Shown: positions 9,001-17,933 of the stretch, in pieces
Layout: every line of letters starts with the position of its first letter
Numbering within the stretch: the first letter of the stretch is position 1
Assembly: GCF_900115625.1 (NCBI RefSeq)
Contig: NZ_FOXD01000003.1
Coordinates: forward strand, 124,001-188,000
Length of the DNA: 64,000 nt
Direction of reading: 5' to 3'
From: Salibacterium halotolerans
GTDB lineage: Bacteria > Bacillota > Bacilli > Bacillales > Marinococcaceae
The notes under the pieces: generated by a model
Told to the model about the DNA's origin: nothing
Database searches by the model: none
Seen by the model: only the letters and a program-made list of their open reading frames with translations
Position numbers and translations under genes: made by a program

Positions 9001-9033
9001 GGCTGTCCCTGAAAAAAGGGGCAGCCTTTTTTT
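9001..9033 (+). terminator. Intrinsic terminator after sodA
   Basis: A stem GGCTGTCCCT with AGGGGCAGCC (one mismatch) around an A-rich loop is followed by seven T residues. Confidence 0.9.
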
Positions 9034-9196
9034 GGATCAAACAGCACCGAATTTTGAAGCAGAATGCTGGATAGAATGACCGGCATCTCTACAAAACGCT
9101 GCGGCTTGCGATGAAGACAGGACATGCCCGCTCATCCCTTTTTATTGAATAGCCTGCCGCCGCCCGCGGCACAATACGGAGAAGGGCGGTGGGGAC

Positions 9197-10480
9197 ATGT
9201 TACGTTCGATGACAAAAATGTTTTTAGGAAATGTTCCGGTAACCAAAAATTTATTGATGCTTCTTGTGATTGGAGGATTGTATGCTGTATCCATAGCGCT
9301 GTCCAATACATTTGTCAATATTTATTTATGGAAGCAGTCCGGAGAAATCCGCGACATAGCACTATATCAGCTGGCTTCTGTCCTCCTGCAGCCGCCGGCT
9401 TTTCTTCTGGCCGGTTATATAGCAAAAAAAGCGGACAGAATCTATACGCTGCGAGCCGGTGTTTTCATTTTAACCGCTTTTTTTCTTGCTGTGCTGATGG
9501 CTGGAAAAAATGTAGAAGACCTTCTTTTGTTTCTCGGAGCCCTTCTGGGAATTGGATTTGGGTTTTACTGGCTTGGGTATAATGTGCTCACCTTCGAAAT
9601 AACAGAACCGGAGACGAGAGATTTTTTTAATGGATTTTCCGGATTGTTAACCAGTTTTGCAGGCATGATCGGCCCCTTCAGTGCAGGCCTTGTAATTACC
9701 TGGTTGCCCGAATCAAGAGGGTATCAGGTGATATTTTTTCTATCCTTTTTTCTCTTTATGATGGCTGTCCTTCTGAGCCTGAAAATGAAGCACAGGCATG
9801 CCAAAGGTCCGGTTTACTTTAAAAAGGCGGCTGGAGAGATTAGAAAAAATAAAGACTGGAGAAACATTCTGTACGCGCACTTCATGCAGGGGACGAGGGA
9901 AGGCGTTTTTGCATTTGTCATCATATTGTGGGTGTACACGGCAACAAACAGTGAACTTGCCTTGGGGACCTACGGGTTTGTGACATCTGCTGTATCATTT
10001 CTCGGGTACTTTCTGGTGGGAAGATTTCTTAAGCCGAAGTTCCGGAAACACGCGATCTTTACAGGCGGGGCAATCCTTGTCGGTTCCGTCTTTATCATTG
10101 TGTTTCATCCCACATTTCCCCTGCTGATAACGTATGGGATTGTCATCTCGACAGCTTATCCGTTGATGCTGGTTCCCTACGTTTCGCTTACCTACGACGT
10201 GCTTGGAAAAGCAGCTGATGCGGGTGCACTTCGTATAGAATATCTTGTAACAAAAGAATGGTTTATTAACATGGGACGGGCGTTTTCCATTATTTTGTTC
10301 CTGATAGGCACTGCTCTCTTTCCCGACCGGATTATTATTCCGATTCTTATGGTGGCAGCAGGGGCCGGACATTTTGCGGCGGCGTGGTGCATAAAAAACA
10401 TTGATACGTCCTTCATTGTTGACAGGAAAAAAGTAAATAGTGGTATGCCGGAAAATGGAGGAGGAGACTCAGTAACATGA
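9197..10480 (+). CDS. yqgE: MFS transporter, YqgE-like
   Basis: A 427-residue polytopic membrane protein with about 12 hydrophobic segments, a cytoplasmic loop between helices 6 and 7 (residues 195-220, KMKHRHAKGPVYFKKAAGEI) and a GYIAKKADR loop after helix 2 as in major facilitator proteins. The substrate is unknown. Its place between sodA and the PBP2-type gene matches yqgE of B. subtilis. The first ATG (9197) follows a G-rich ribosome site; ATG 9209 is an alternative. Its stop overlaps the upstream extension of the next ORF, not the start I prefer there. Confidence 0.85.
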   Translation: MLRSMTKMFLGNVPVTKNLLMLLVIGGLYAVSIALSNTFVNIYLWKQSGEIRDIALYQLASVLLQPPAFLLAGYIAKKADRIYTLRAGVFILTAFFLAVLMAGKNVEDLLLFLGALLGIGFGFYWLGYNVLTFEITEPETRDFFNGFSGLLTSFAGMIGPFSAGLVITWLPESRGYQVIFFLSFFLFMMAVLLSLKMKHRHAKGPVYFKKAAGEIRKNKDWRNILYAHFMQGTREGVFAFVIILWVYTATNSELALGTYGFVTSAVSFLGYFLVGRFLKPKFRKHAIFTGGAILVGSVFIIVFHPTFPLLITYGIVISTAYPLMLVPYVSLTYDVLGKAADAGALRIEYLVTKEWFINMGRAFSIILFLIGTALFPDRIIIPILMVAAGAGHFAAAWCIKNIDTSFIVDRKKVNSGMPENGGGDSVT

Positions 10481-10495
10481 GTACTCCTTTTCTTT

Positions 10496-10522
10496 TTGAC
10501 CTAAGCAAAAGTGTGCTAAAAT
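10496..10522 (+). promoter_or_regulatory. Candidate promoter for PBP2 gene
   Basis: TTGACC and TAAAAT, 15 bases apart, lie just after the MFS gene and about 50 bases before GTG 10570. The short spacer is suboptimal, so this is tentative. Confidence 0.35.
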
Positions 10523-10569
10523 ATAGAAAGATACAGGAACGGTTACATAACAAAGGGAGAGGAATACAG

Positions 10570-12603
10570 GTGGGAAAAACGAAATCAGGAAACAGACACG
10601 TCCCTTTCCGCTTAAATTTGCTTTTTTTTGCGGTATTTCTTTTGTTTTCACTGTTAATTTTCAGGCTCGGGTATATTCAGATTGTGCAGGGGGATCAATT
10701 TGAAAGTGAACTGGAAGCCTCTTCTTCCGAGCAGCAGGCCCGTATTGATGCCCCGCGTGGTTTAATGTACGATCGTAATGGAAATATTGTTGTGGATAAC
10801 GAATTGGCACTTTCTCTCACATACACGAACAAGCAGTCTGTCTCAACAGAAGAAAGACTTGAGATAGCAGAAGCGCTTGTTGATCTCATTTCGATTGAAA
10901 CAAAAGAAAATGAAACGCTGGATGATAAAATTGACAAACGCACGAAACAGGATTACTGGATTGCCACTCATCCGGAAAAAGCCAAAAACCTGGTGACCGA
11001 TGAAGAACGGGCGCAGGCTGAAGAAAATGATGAAAACGAAAATGAAATTTATAATCTGCAGTTGAGCCGGATCAGTGAAAAGCAGTTGTCGTCTCTGGAT
11101 TCGGAACTGAAAAAAGTATACATCTGGGGGCAGATGGTCAGTGGTTATTATGATACGCCGTATCGTATTAAAAAAGATCTTTCGCGTAATGAAGCCCATC
11201 AGATCAGTGAGCGGCTTGATTCGCTGCCAGGGGTGAATATTCTCAGGGATGCCGAGCGCCAGTATTTGTATGAAGATGCCTTTCCAGATTATTTCGGGAA
11301 TATCGGATCCATCCCCCGGGAACAGCTGGATAAGTACCTGGCTAAAGGGTACGCGCGTACAGACGAAGTGGGAACAAGCTTTCTGGAGAAGCAGTATGAG
11401 ACGGATCTCCGTGGAAAGAAAGGCACTGTAACAAACGGAAATACGACAAATGGGCGCCGTGGGAATGATTTGGTTCTGTCTATCGATATGGCCCTGCAGC
11501 AGCAGGTGGATACCATTGTACAGGAAGAAGTCAATTCCATGAGCGGCAGCTTTATTAACAATCCTAATGCCTATATTGTAATGATGAAGCCGGACACGGG
11601 AGAAATTCTGGCGGCCGTGGGGCACCAGAATCAACTTGGTATTACGTCAAATTCCTATGCCATGGGATCCACTGTGAAACCGGCAACGGTTATGACCGGC
11701 CTGGAAACCGAAGCTGTCACTCCGCAGACAACGATCATCGACCGGCCGCTGGAACTTCCGTCCACGGAGCCAATCAGCTCTGTGTACAATATGGGACCGG
11801 TAAATTATTACGACGCCATTGTACAGTCCTCGAATATTTATATGTCTTACGTAGCGATGAACATGGCAGGATACAATCCGGGAACCGGTCAGAGCTGGTC
11901 GAACACAACGTATAAAAAGGCGTTTGATACGTTCCGTTATTACTATTCCCAATTTGGACTTGGGGCGAAAACCGGCATTGATCTTCCTACAGAATCGACA
12001 GGTATCACCGGGCCAGTGAACTATCCCGGGAGACTGCTGTATTTAAGCTTCGGGCAGTTTGACACGTATACACCGATGCAGCTTGCTCAGTATGTATCAA
12101 CGGTTGCAAACGATGGATACCGTATGAAGCCGCGTCTTGTGAAAGAAATCAGACAGCCGAACCCGGACAAACAGCAACTCGGTGCGGTGAAAAAACAATA
12201 TGAACCACACATTATGAATAAGCTGGATATCAATAATAATTACATCGATATGGTTCAGGAAGCCATGAGAGGTGTGGTTAATCAAAGCAGAGGGTCCGCC
12301 TATTCGGAATTCAACGGGGCGGAGTACGCTGCAGCAGGCAAGACAGGAACCGCCGAAGTTTCGGTCCAGCAGGACGGTTCCGGAGATTCCATTGATGGGA
12401 TCAACCAGGCCTTCATATCCTACGCGCCGTATGATAACCCGGAAGTGACGGCGGCCGTCGTTGTGCCAGGACTGTACGAAAGTTCGAATGTAGCAAAAGT
12501 CATCGGAAGAAGAGCGCTCGATGCCTATTTCAATCTGAAAGAAAATCCGCAGGCTCCTGTTCCTGAAGAAAATCAGGAAGAAAACGCAGCAACCGGTGAA
12601 TAA
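10570..12603 (+). CDS. pbpA: Penicillin-binding protein 2, elongasome transpeptidase
   Basis: A class B penicillin-binding protein of 677 residues with a short cytoplasmic tail, one membrane segment (about residues 16-40), a dimerisation domain (from RIDAPRGLMYDRNG) and a C-terminal transpeptidase. The catalytic motifs are all present: STVK (active serine in MGSTVKPATV), SSN (VQSSNIYMSY) and KTGTAE. It cross-links peptidoglycan for rod-shape elongation with RodA. I prefer GTG 10570, preceded by GGGAGAGG, over an upstream ATG 10477 that would put a candidate promoter inside the gene. Position after yqgE matches pbpA of B. subtilis. Confidence 0.93.
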   Translation: MGKTKSGNRHVPFRLNLLFFAVFLLFSLLIFRLGYIQIVQGDQFESELEASSSEQQARIDAPRGLMYDRNGNIVVDNELALSLTYTNKQSVSTEERLEIAEALVDLISIETKENETLDDKIDKRTKQDYWIATHPEKAKNLVTDEERAQAEENDENENEIYNLQLSRISEKQLSSLDSELKKVYIWGQMVSGYYDTPYRIKKDLSRNEAHQISERLDSLPGVNILRDAERQYLYEDAFPDYFGNIGSIPREQLDKYLAKGYARTDEVGTSFLEKQYETDLRGKKGTVTNGNTTNGRRGNDLVLSIDMALQQQVDTIVQEEVNSMSGSFINNPNAYIVMMKPDTGEILAAVGHQNQLGITSNSYAMGSTVKPATVMTGLETEAVTPQTTIIDRPLELPSTEPISSVYNMGPVNYYDAIVQSSNIYMSYVAMNMAGYNPGTGQSWSNTTYKKAFDTFRYYYSQFGLGAKTGIDLPTESTGITGPVNYPGRLLYLSFGQFDTYTPMQLAQYVSTVANDGYRMKPRLVKEIRQPNPDKQQLGAVKKQYEPHIMNKLDINNNYIDMVQEAMRGVVNQSRGSAYSEFNGAEYAAAGKTGTAEVSVQQDGSGDSIDGINQAFISYAPYDNPEVTAAVVVPGLYESSNVAKVIGRRALDAYFNLKENPQAPVPEENQEENAATGE

Positions 12604-12647
12604 AAAAGCGGCAGTGTCCCGAAGAATACGGGACCTGCCGTTTTTTT
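12603..12647. terminator. Bidirectional terminator between convergent genes
   Basis: The stem GGCAGTGTCCCG with CGGGACCTGCC (one bulge or mismatch) has an A-run on the left and seven T on the right, serving both the PBP2 gene and the minus-strand MltG-like gene. Confidence 0.9.
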
Positions 12648-13122
12648 ATGATGTGATACGTTGGATGATGTCCTGAATGCTCATGGTATTGTTTAATTTG
12701 TACTGTCCGGGCTTGATAGATGATGCGCGGCCGCTTTCTTGAAGCTTCTGCGCAAAAAGAGACTCTTCCTCTATCATCTCCAGCTGCTGCAGGAGCGAAG
12801 CAACGTCACCGCTGGTCATTCCCTGTTCAATATGTAAAATGGCCGTTAGCTCGTCTGTCTGCCCGTCTTCAGGCGGCGTGTCTTCTTCCTGGACCGCATT
12901 GTATTCGTCCTGTGTCAATACAACATAGCCGTCTGATTCCAGAAAGGAAATGTGCTGCTCCGCGCTGAGGGCGGCCGGATTCGGTGCTTCGGTTGGTTCG
13001 CCTGCTTGAGATGAGCTTTCTGCTTCGTTTGGTCCGGGCTGGAGGATAAAATAAGCACCAGCTATGCAGCAGGCGGCAGCAAACCATCCGACAGCAAAAA
13101 CCTGTATGTTTTTACGGGTCAC
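12646..13122 (-). CDS. MltG/YceG-like domain membrane protein, no catalytic part
   Basis: A 158-residue protein with an N-terminal membrane anchor (residues 8-27) and a low-complexity linker. The C-terminal region (about 95-155; IEQGMTSGDVASLLQQL, then IKPGQYKLN and SIQDIIQRI) matches the LysM-like subdomain that precedes the catalytic domain in MltG endolytic transglycosylases. The catalytic glutamate domain is absent, so this is probably not an enzyme. It forms a two-gene unit with the upstream minus-strand gene, two bases apart, next to the PBP2 gene, at the yqzC position of B. subtilis. Confidence 0.72.
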   Translation of the reverse strand: MTRKNIQVFAVGWFAAACCIAGAYFILQPGPNEAESSSQAGEPTEAPNPAALSAEQHISFLESDGYVVLTQDEYNAVQEEDTPPEDGQTDELTAILHIEQGMTSGDVASLLQQLEMIEEESLFAQKLQESGRASSIKPGQYKLNNTMSIQDIIQRITS

Positions 13123-13124
13123 AT

Positions 13125-13469
13125 CTATCTCTCCTTTTCACGGGTTCCGGACAGCAGCTGCTGTACTTCTTCGGATTTTAATTCCATGGCTGCTGCAATT
13201 TCTTCGATGCTCATGTTCTGCTGGTACCATTGATGAGCTTCTTTGACAAGCTCCTCCTTCGAATGACGCCGCACGGAAGGAGAAGACGCTGACAACAGTT
13301 CTTCTTCCAGAATGCGCAGCCGTTGTTTCACCTGATACATGTCTCCCATTACCTGCAGGGACATCTGTTCTACTTCGTCATTCCGCTCTTTCTGTTTATC
13401 CCCGGCCAAAAATGAAAGACCGAACAAGCACACACTGAGCAGAATGGAAGAAAGAATGACCCATTCCAT
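13125..13469 (-). CDS. Small membrane-anchored protein with HTH-like tail (YqzD position)
   Basis: A 114-residue protein with one N-terminal membrane segment (WVILSSILLSVCLFGLSFLAG), a charged helical middle that may be coiled coil (residues 25-60), and a C-terminal helix-turn-helix-like stretch (MSIEEIAAAMELKSEEVQQLL). The start at 13469 has AAAGGAGG six bases upstream; the longer form is rejected. It is co-transcribed with the MltG-like gene. Function unknown; the helical end may mediate protein contacts rather than DNA binding since the protein is membrane bound. Confidence 0.72.
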   Translation of the reverse strand: MEWVILSSILLSVCLFGLSFLAGDKQKERNDEVEQMSLQVMGDMYQVKQRLRILEEELLSASSPSVRRHSKEELVKEAHQWYQQNMSIEEIAAAMELKSEEVQQLLSGTREKER

Positions 13470-13642
13470 AACCTTCCTCCTTTCCAACAATCACGTCAGT
13501 CATATTATACATGCTTGAACACATATCGAGAATGCTTTCCCCTGATTCCGTCACTTTCTTTACTCAGATGCTTGATACGTTCTGCATTATTTGGTAACAT
13601 AGTTAGGTATGAATAGAGATTAACAGTTGAGGAGGGACAACC

Positions 13643-13792
13643 ATGCGTGTACAAGTAACAATGGCCTGCACGGAAACAGGAGATCGTAACTACATTACGA
13701 CAAAAAATAAACGTAAGAATCCGGAACGCATTGAACTGAAGAAATTCAGCCCGCGTTTGAATAAGCACACCCTGCACAGAGAGACCAAATAA
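13643..13792 (+). CDS. rpmG: 50S ribosomal protein L33, cysteine-free form
   Basis: A 49-residue L33 protein (starts [17 protein letters not shown], ends KHTLHRETK) with a GGAGGG ribosome site. L33 exists as zinc-binding (two CxxC) and zinc-free forms. Here only one cysteine remains, so this is a zinc-free form, although the position upstream of yqgN is that of rpmGA, the zinc-binding paralogue in B. subtilis (from memory). No Zur box is evident upstream. Too short for routine ORF cut-offs. Confidence 0.95.
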   Translation: MRVQVTMACTETGDRNYITTKNKRKNPERIELKKFSPRLNKHTLHRETK

Positions 13793-13825
13793 GCAGCTGG
13801 AGAGACAATCTCCTCTGCTTTTTTT
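13793..13825 (+). terminator. Intrinsic terminator after rpmG
   Basis: GCAG..GGAGA pairs with TCTCC..CTGC and is followed by seven T residues. Confidence 0.85.
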
Positions 13826-13897
13826 CTTTATAATAGAGCATTTCAGCATAAAAAGGGCATTATAGTAGAGACAGCCGTCAGGTAAAGGTGGAAGAAG

Positions 13898-14455
13898 ATG
13901 CACCAAAAAAAAGAGATAAGACGACATATTAGAAATCAGTTTCAACACACTATGCCGGAAAAACGGTACAAGGAGGCTGACGTTGTATATCAGCACCTAT
14001 TTCAGTCCTCTGTATGGAAAGAAGCTGCCACCATTGCCGTTACGATGTCGACCAGAAATGAAATCGACACGGAACCAGTCATCAAACAAGCATGGAAGGA
14101 AAGGAAACGGACGGCGGTGCCGAAAACGAATCCGCTGCATGAAACGATGACGTTTTACCACATCACATCCTTCAAAGAGACGAAACAGGACTTTGCTGGA
14201 ATATGGGAACCAGAGCCGGACCTTGAAGCGTATGTTTCCTCTTCGGATTTTGATTTGATCATCGTACCTGGAATGGCCTTTGATAAAGAGAAATATCGTA
14301 TTGGATTTGGCGGCGGGTACTATGACCGCTTTCTTCAGACGGTTGATGCCCCGACTTGTGCTATATTGTATTCTTTCCAGTTTTTTGAACGGATTCCCCG
14401 TGAAGACCACGATATCCCTATAGATTTTCTCTGCGTAAGCGATGGAATTTTTTAA
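13898..14455 (+). CDS. yqgN: 5-formyltetrahydrofolate cyclo-ligase
   Basis: A 185-residue enzyme that converts 5-formyl-THF to 5,10-methenyl-THF with ATP in folate metabolism. It has the basic N-terminal helix (KKEIRRHIRNQF) and the family signature IGFGGGYYDRF near residue 145. Normal family length. Position between rpmG and gluP as in B. subtilis. ATG 13898 follows GGTGGAAG. Only 60 bases separate it from the next small ORF. Confidence 0.95.
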   Translation: MHQKKEIRRHIRNQFQHTMPEKRYKEADVVYQHLFQSSVWKEAATIAVTMSTRNEIDTEPVIKQAWKERKRTAVPKTNPLHETMTFYHITSFKETKQDFAGIWEPEPDLEAYVSSSDFDLIIVPGMAFDKEKYRIGFGGGYYDRFLQTVDAPTCAILYSFQFFERIPREDHDIPIDFLCVSDGIF

Positions 14456-14515
14456 AATGAAAACACATAAAACAGCCGCTGGTGCAGAAAATAGAGAAAA
14501 AGGAGTGGCTGAATC

Positions 14516-14674
14516 GTGACTGGAACGACAAAAATCATCCTATTACTGCTGACCGTTTTATTGATCAGCTGTATGCCGAAATCCTTCTTACGGGGTCTGC
14601 GCAGAACCGCCATCGCAGCAGTACTGCAGATTCCATTCCTGCGCCGCGCGCTGCTTGGGGCATTCTTACATTAA
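14516..14674 (+). CDS. Small hydrophobic protein (YqgO position)
   Basis: A 52-codon ORF starting GTG 14516, ten bases after AAAGGAG, encoding a hydrophobic N-terminal segment (IILLLLTVLLISC) followed by a basic region (RGLRR, LRRALLG). The position between yqgN and gluP matches the small yqgO gene of B. subtilis. A cysteine at the end of the hydrophobic stretch (LISC) is weakly lipobox-like. It has a terminator of its own. It overlaps, in another frame, an artefactual N-terminal extension of the HAD ORF downstream. Confidence 0.6.
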   Translation: MTGTTKIILLLLTVLLISCMPKSFLRGLRRTAIAAVLQIPFLRRALLGAFLH

Positions 14675-14702
14675 CAAATCACGACGGAAAATGCCGGTTC
14701 GC

Positions 14703-14739
14703 ACAGAAAACCCTCGCTATGGTGAGGGTTTTCTGTTTT
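14703..14739 (+). terminator. Intrinsic terminator
   Basis: A 13-bp stem (ACAGAAAACCCTC with GAGGGTTTTCTGT) is followed by TTTT. It separates yqgN-yqgO from the HAD gene and argues against the longer HAD start. Confidence 0.88.
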
Positions 14740-14829
14740 CATAACAAACTACTGGAGCACCGGCAGGAACACAATGATTCGATAAGAAAACGCTGTACTG
14801 CTATAATGAAGAAGAGTGGAGGGAATGAA

Positions 14830-15579
14830 ATGCGCTGGAATACCATATGTTTTGATCTGGATAACACACTCTTCAGTCACGAAGATGCGTTTGAGCAGGC
14901 AGTAAAGCATACGTTTTATACGATGTATCAAACGGGCAGTACCGGGAATCCCTTTGCAGAAGTAGATGCAAAAGACTGGTTCCGGACTTTTAAATATCAT
15001 TCGGATTTGTTGTGGGCTTACTATGAACAAAATAACTGGACACATGACGAGTACCGTAAAAAACGTTTTGACGAGACGATGAAAGCTTTCTCCCTGCCAT
15101 ACGCGCGCGGAGATGCAGAACAATTTCATGAACAGTATGAGAAAGTGGTCGCTGATTTCTGCGTTCCTTTTGAGGGAGTATATGAGCTGCTGGACCGTCT
15201 TCTTAAAGAAGGACTGCGGCTTGGGATTATAACGAATGGACGAACAAAAACCCAGCGGAAAAAATGGCAGAAACTGCAGCTTGATAGCTTTATTCCGGAA
15301 TCACATCTTATTGTTTCGGAAGAAGCAGCCGTGGAAAAACCTGAACGGGAAATGTTCGATTATGCGCTGCAGCAGCTTCAAGGTGAAACTGCAGGATCTC
15401 TGTTTATCGGAGATTCCTGGGAGCTGGATGTGCAGGGAGCCATCCATGCGGGCTGGGACGCTGTGTTTCTCAATACGAGGGGGGAAGAACGAACGACGAG
15501 TGACGCACCTGCCGCAGAACATAAGTCGTTTCAGGAGACGGCCCGGTTTCTGCTGCAATCCCTCCGTTTGAAAGGGTGA
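14830..15579 (+). CDS. HAD-family hydrolase
   Basis: A 249-residue haloacid dehalogenase superfamily phosphatase. Motif I is FDLDNTL with the nucleophile Asp, motif II ITNGR, motif III lysine in VEKPEREMF, and motif IV IGDSWELD. The insert after motif I is a helical C1 cap, as in YsaA/YjjG-type phosphatases. Substrate unknown, probably a small phosphorylated metabolite or nucleotide. Start ATG 14830 has GGAGGG upstream. The upstream open frame (from 14482) lies across yqgO and a terminator and is not coding. Separated from gluP by six bases, so likely an operon. Confidence 0.88.
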   Translation: MRWNTICFDLDNTLFSHEDAFEQAVKHTFYTMYQTGSTGNPFAEVDAKDWFRTFKYHSDLLWAYYEQNNWTHDEYRKKRFDETMKAFSLPYARGDAEQFHEQYEKVVADFCVPFEGVYELLDRLLKEGLRLGIITNGRTKTQRKKWQKLQLDSFIPESHLIVSEEAAVEKPEREMFDYALQQLQGETAGSLFIGDSWELDVQGAIHAGWDAVFLNTRGEERTTSDAPAAEHKSFQETARFLLQSLRLKG

Positions 15580-15585
15580 ACTGTA

Positions 15586-17133
15586 GTGGAAGCGATGCAT
15601 CGATACTGGAAACTGATTTATCATCTGGTCATCAAAGAAGACGCGAGAATTCTTGAAATCAGTCAGGACAGAAAACAGATATGGCTTGAAACAGGAACAA
15701 AAAACCAAAAGGCGGTCGTACGCCTTGCCCGGATTGAATACGACTGGATGAACAAGGTCGAACATGATGCCAAAGAGGCGGAGCGGATGTATCAACGTGT
15801 CAAGCGTATGGTCCTTGGACGGAACGTCCCCTTTTATAATGTTTATATATCATCCTATCCGCCGGCTGATCTGACCCAGTCTCTGAACAGTTATCCGGCC
15901 ATGCCCAAGAGCGGTCGGTTTTACCTCATTTCCCGGGATCCATCCGGGCGCATCGCCGAATCGGAGGAACAGGTGCTCAAAGACTTGGGGACACGTTTCA
16001 CCTGGAGTCCTGCTTTGGAAGATGAATATTCTCACGAAGACTGGGGCCGGTATTACAGAGCGGAAGTAAAAGAAAGACAGGAGAAGCTGGAGAAAGAAGA
16101 CCGGTCGCTGCTTCTTTTTACGAAACCGAGAATCGTGTATGTAATTCTTGCAGCCATCGTTTCGGTATTTGTATGGATGGAACAGACGGGGGAGAGCACG
16201 AATCTGGTGACGCTTATTGAATTCGGGGCGAAATATAATCCGGCGCTGCTTGAAGGAGAATGGTGGCGGCTGTTCACGTCTATGTTTTTGCATATCGGTG
16301 TCTTTCATCTGGTCATGAACTCCCTCGCGCTCTTCTACATTGGAGGAGCGGTGGAGCGGATGTATGGAACCCTCCGCTTTCTTATCATCTACCTGACGGC
16401 GGGGATTTTTGGTTCTCTGGCCAGTTTTACGTTTAATGAGCAGGTGTCAGCCGGAGCATCCGGTGCCATCTTCGGCTGTTTTGGGGCGCTGTTGTATTTT
16501 GGCCTGATCCATCGTGCCTTGTTCTTTCGTACGATGGGGCTGAATGTGCTTTTTATTCTGGGTATCAATCTTGTATTTGGTTTTGTCGTTCCAGCAGTTG
16601 ATAACGGAGCGCATATCGGAGGACTGGCCGGCGGCTTTCTTGCTTCGGCACTCGTCCACCTGCCAAAGCACGGCCGCAGACGGACCCAGCTTCCCTTTAT
16701 AATTCTCATACCGGGATTGGCCGCGTGTCTTCTTTGGTACGGTCTGATAAATGAGGACAAACAGGGATCGGCAATGGTGGATGTCCAGCTTGCCCAGCAG
16801 TACCTGGAGCGTGATAATGCAGAAAGGGCCCGTCAGATTTTAAACGAAGAAGGAAACAATGGATCCAATCCTTATGTGCCTTTTGTGCTGGGCAATACGT
16901 ACATGGCAGAGAATCAATACGAGCGGGCCTTATCTTTCTTTCAGGAAGCCATCTCCATCAACGATGAGCTTGCCGAAGCCCATTACAATCTGGCTGTCGC
17001 CTATTCGGCGCTTGAACGATGGGAAGAAGCGGAACAATCCCTAAACAGAGCGAAACAGCTGGGCATTGAAAATCAGTCGGAGGACGTGGACGTTAAGAGC
17101 ATGGAAGAAAGAGTAAATGCAAACCTCCCTTAG
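15586..17133 (+). CDS. gluP: Rhomboid intramembrane serine protease with TPR
   Basis: A 515-residue rhomboid protease of the YqgP/GluP type. Residues 1-180 are a soluble N-terminal domain. Residues 185-390 are the membrane rhomboid fold with the catalytic serine in GASGAIFG and the catalytic histidine in NGAHIGGLAGG. Residues 400-510 hold two or three TPR repeats (FVLGNTYMAENQYERALSF, AHYNLAVAYSALERWEEAE). It cleaves membrane proteins; in B. subtilis YqgP has a role in magnesium transporter turnover and cell division. Start GTG 15586, seven bases after AAAGGGTG. Its stop overlaps the convergent next gene by four bases. Confidence 0.95.
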   Translation: MEAMHRYWKLIYHLVIKEDARILEISQDRKQIWLETGTKNQKAVVRLARIEYDWMNKVEHDAKEAERMYQRVKRMVLGRNVPFYNVYISSYPPADLTQSLNSYPAMPKSGRFYLISRDPSGRIAESEEQVLKDLGTRFTWSPALEDEYSHEDWGRYYRAEVKERQEKLEKEDRSLLLFTKPRIVYVILAAIVSVFVWMEQTGESTNLVTLIEFGAKYNPALLEGEWWRLFTSMFLHIGVFHLVMNSLALFYIGGAVERMYGTLRFLIIYLTAGIFGSLASFTFNEQVSAGASGAIFGCFGALLYFGLIHRALFFRTMGLNVLFILGINLVFGFVVPAVDNGAHIGGLAGGFLASALVHLPKHGRRRTQLPFIILIPGLAACLLWYGLINEDKQGSAMVDVQLAQQYLERDNAERARQILNEEGNNGSNPYVPFVLGNTYMAENQYERALSFFQEAISINDELAEAHYNLAVAYSALERWEEAEQSLNRAKQLGIENQSEDVDVKSMEERVNANLP

Positions 17134-17933
17134 GTACTGCTGTAATGAATAAACAGAGATAACCTTTTCTGTTCTTTATTCCAATTTACGAAAGGCATAA
17201 CTTTTTTTCGTTGTTTCCGTCGTGATGCCGTCACATCCTCTACAGTGTAGTAAACGTCCTGCCATGCTTTTTCCACCGCACGTGGATCAAGGCCGCTGAC
17301 AGATGGACTCATGTATTGTTTCCAGCGGGTGATCGGAAACAACCTGGATGATTCAGAGAGACCGGCACTGTCTCTGATGAATCGTTTCACGTGCTGTTGC
17401 TGCTGATTAATAATGGTGTCCATCATTTTCCCGGCTTTTTTCTCTTCCTCGGAATCCGCCAAGGTGAATGAATGCAGATCCGAAATCGGAGTGTCCAAAA
17501 CATACAATGAACTGCTGCTCCAGTCGAACGTATAGACTGGAGCATTTTTCATGCTGTAAAAGCCGGCGAGGTCATACCTTCCTGAATCTTCAGAGGGGGT
17601 CCGTTTAAGCGCTGTGAGATGGTCATCGCCTTCCAGCCAAGCGGCAGCGCTGTCTTTGACGTATCCATCTTCCAGTAAAATCATCTGTACCTGCTGTTTT
17701 TCAGCCGGAGATTTGGTTTTAAGCGTTCCTTTGGATTCCAGCACGTATTCATCATTATCAAGGATGTGGTGGATGGTAATGGTTCCTGTGGTTTTACTGA
17801 AATGATGGTCCGGTTCTTCATAGGACGGGTTCTCATGCTTTTCGAAAAAAGAGGCATCCGCTGCAGACGCTGCCGGCATCAGGAAAAGACCGAGAAAAAG
17901 ACCGAGAAACAGAAAAATCCATTTTTTAACCAT
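17130..17933 (-). CDS. Exported protein of unknown function
   Basis: A 267-residue protein with a signal peptide (KKW then a GLFLGLFL core, cleavage near ASAADA at residue 25). The mature part is rich in charged residues and aromatic-flanked beta stretches with no motif I recognise; a Q-run (NQQQQHVKRF) occurs near residue 190. It is convergent with gluP, with a 4-base stop overlap and no terminator between them, so the two transcripts must overlap. Not recognised. Confidence 0.65.
   Translation of the reverse strand: MVKKWIFLFLGLFLGLFLMPAASAADASFFEKHENPSYEEPDHHFSKTTGTITIHHILDNDEYVLESKGTLKTKSPAEKQQVQMILLEDGYVKDSAAAWLEGDDHLTALKRTPSEDSGRYDLAGFYSMKNAPVYTFDWSSSSLYVLDTPISDLHSFTLADSEEEKKAGKMMDTIINQQQQHVKRFIRDSAGLSESSRLFPITRWKQYMSPSVSGLDPRAVEKAWQDVYYTVEDVTASRRKQRKKVMPFVNWNKEQKRLSLFIHYSST

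Noticed and set aside
10843-11634. A 263-codon antisense frame inside the PBP2 gene
   Set aside because: Shadow of a well-supported penicillin-binding protein.
14482-14829. N-terminal extension of the HAD hydrolase
   Set aside because: It crosses the small yqgO-like gene and a strong terminator and shows no HAD similarity; ATG 14830 has a good ribosome site.
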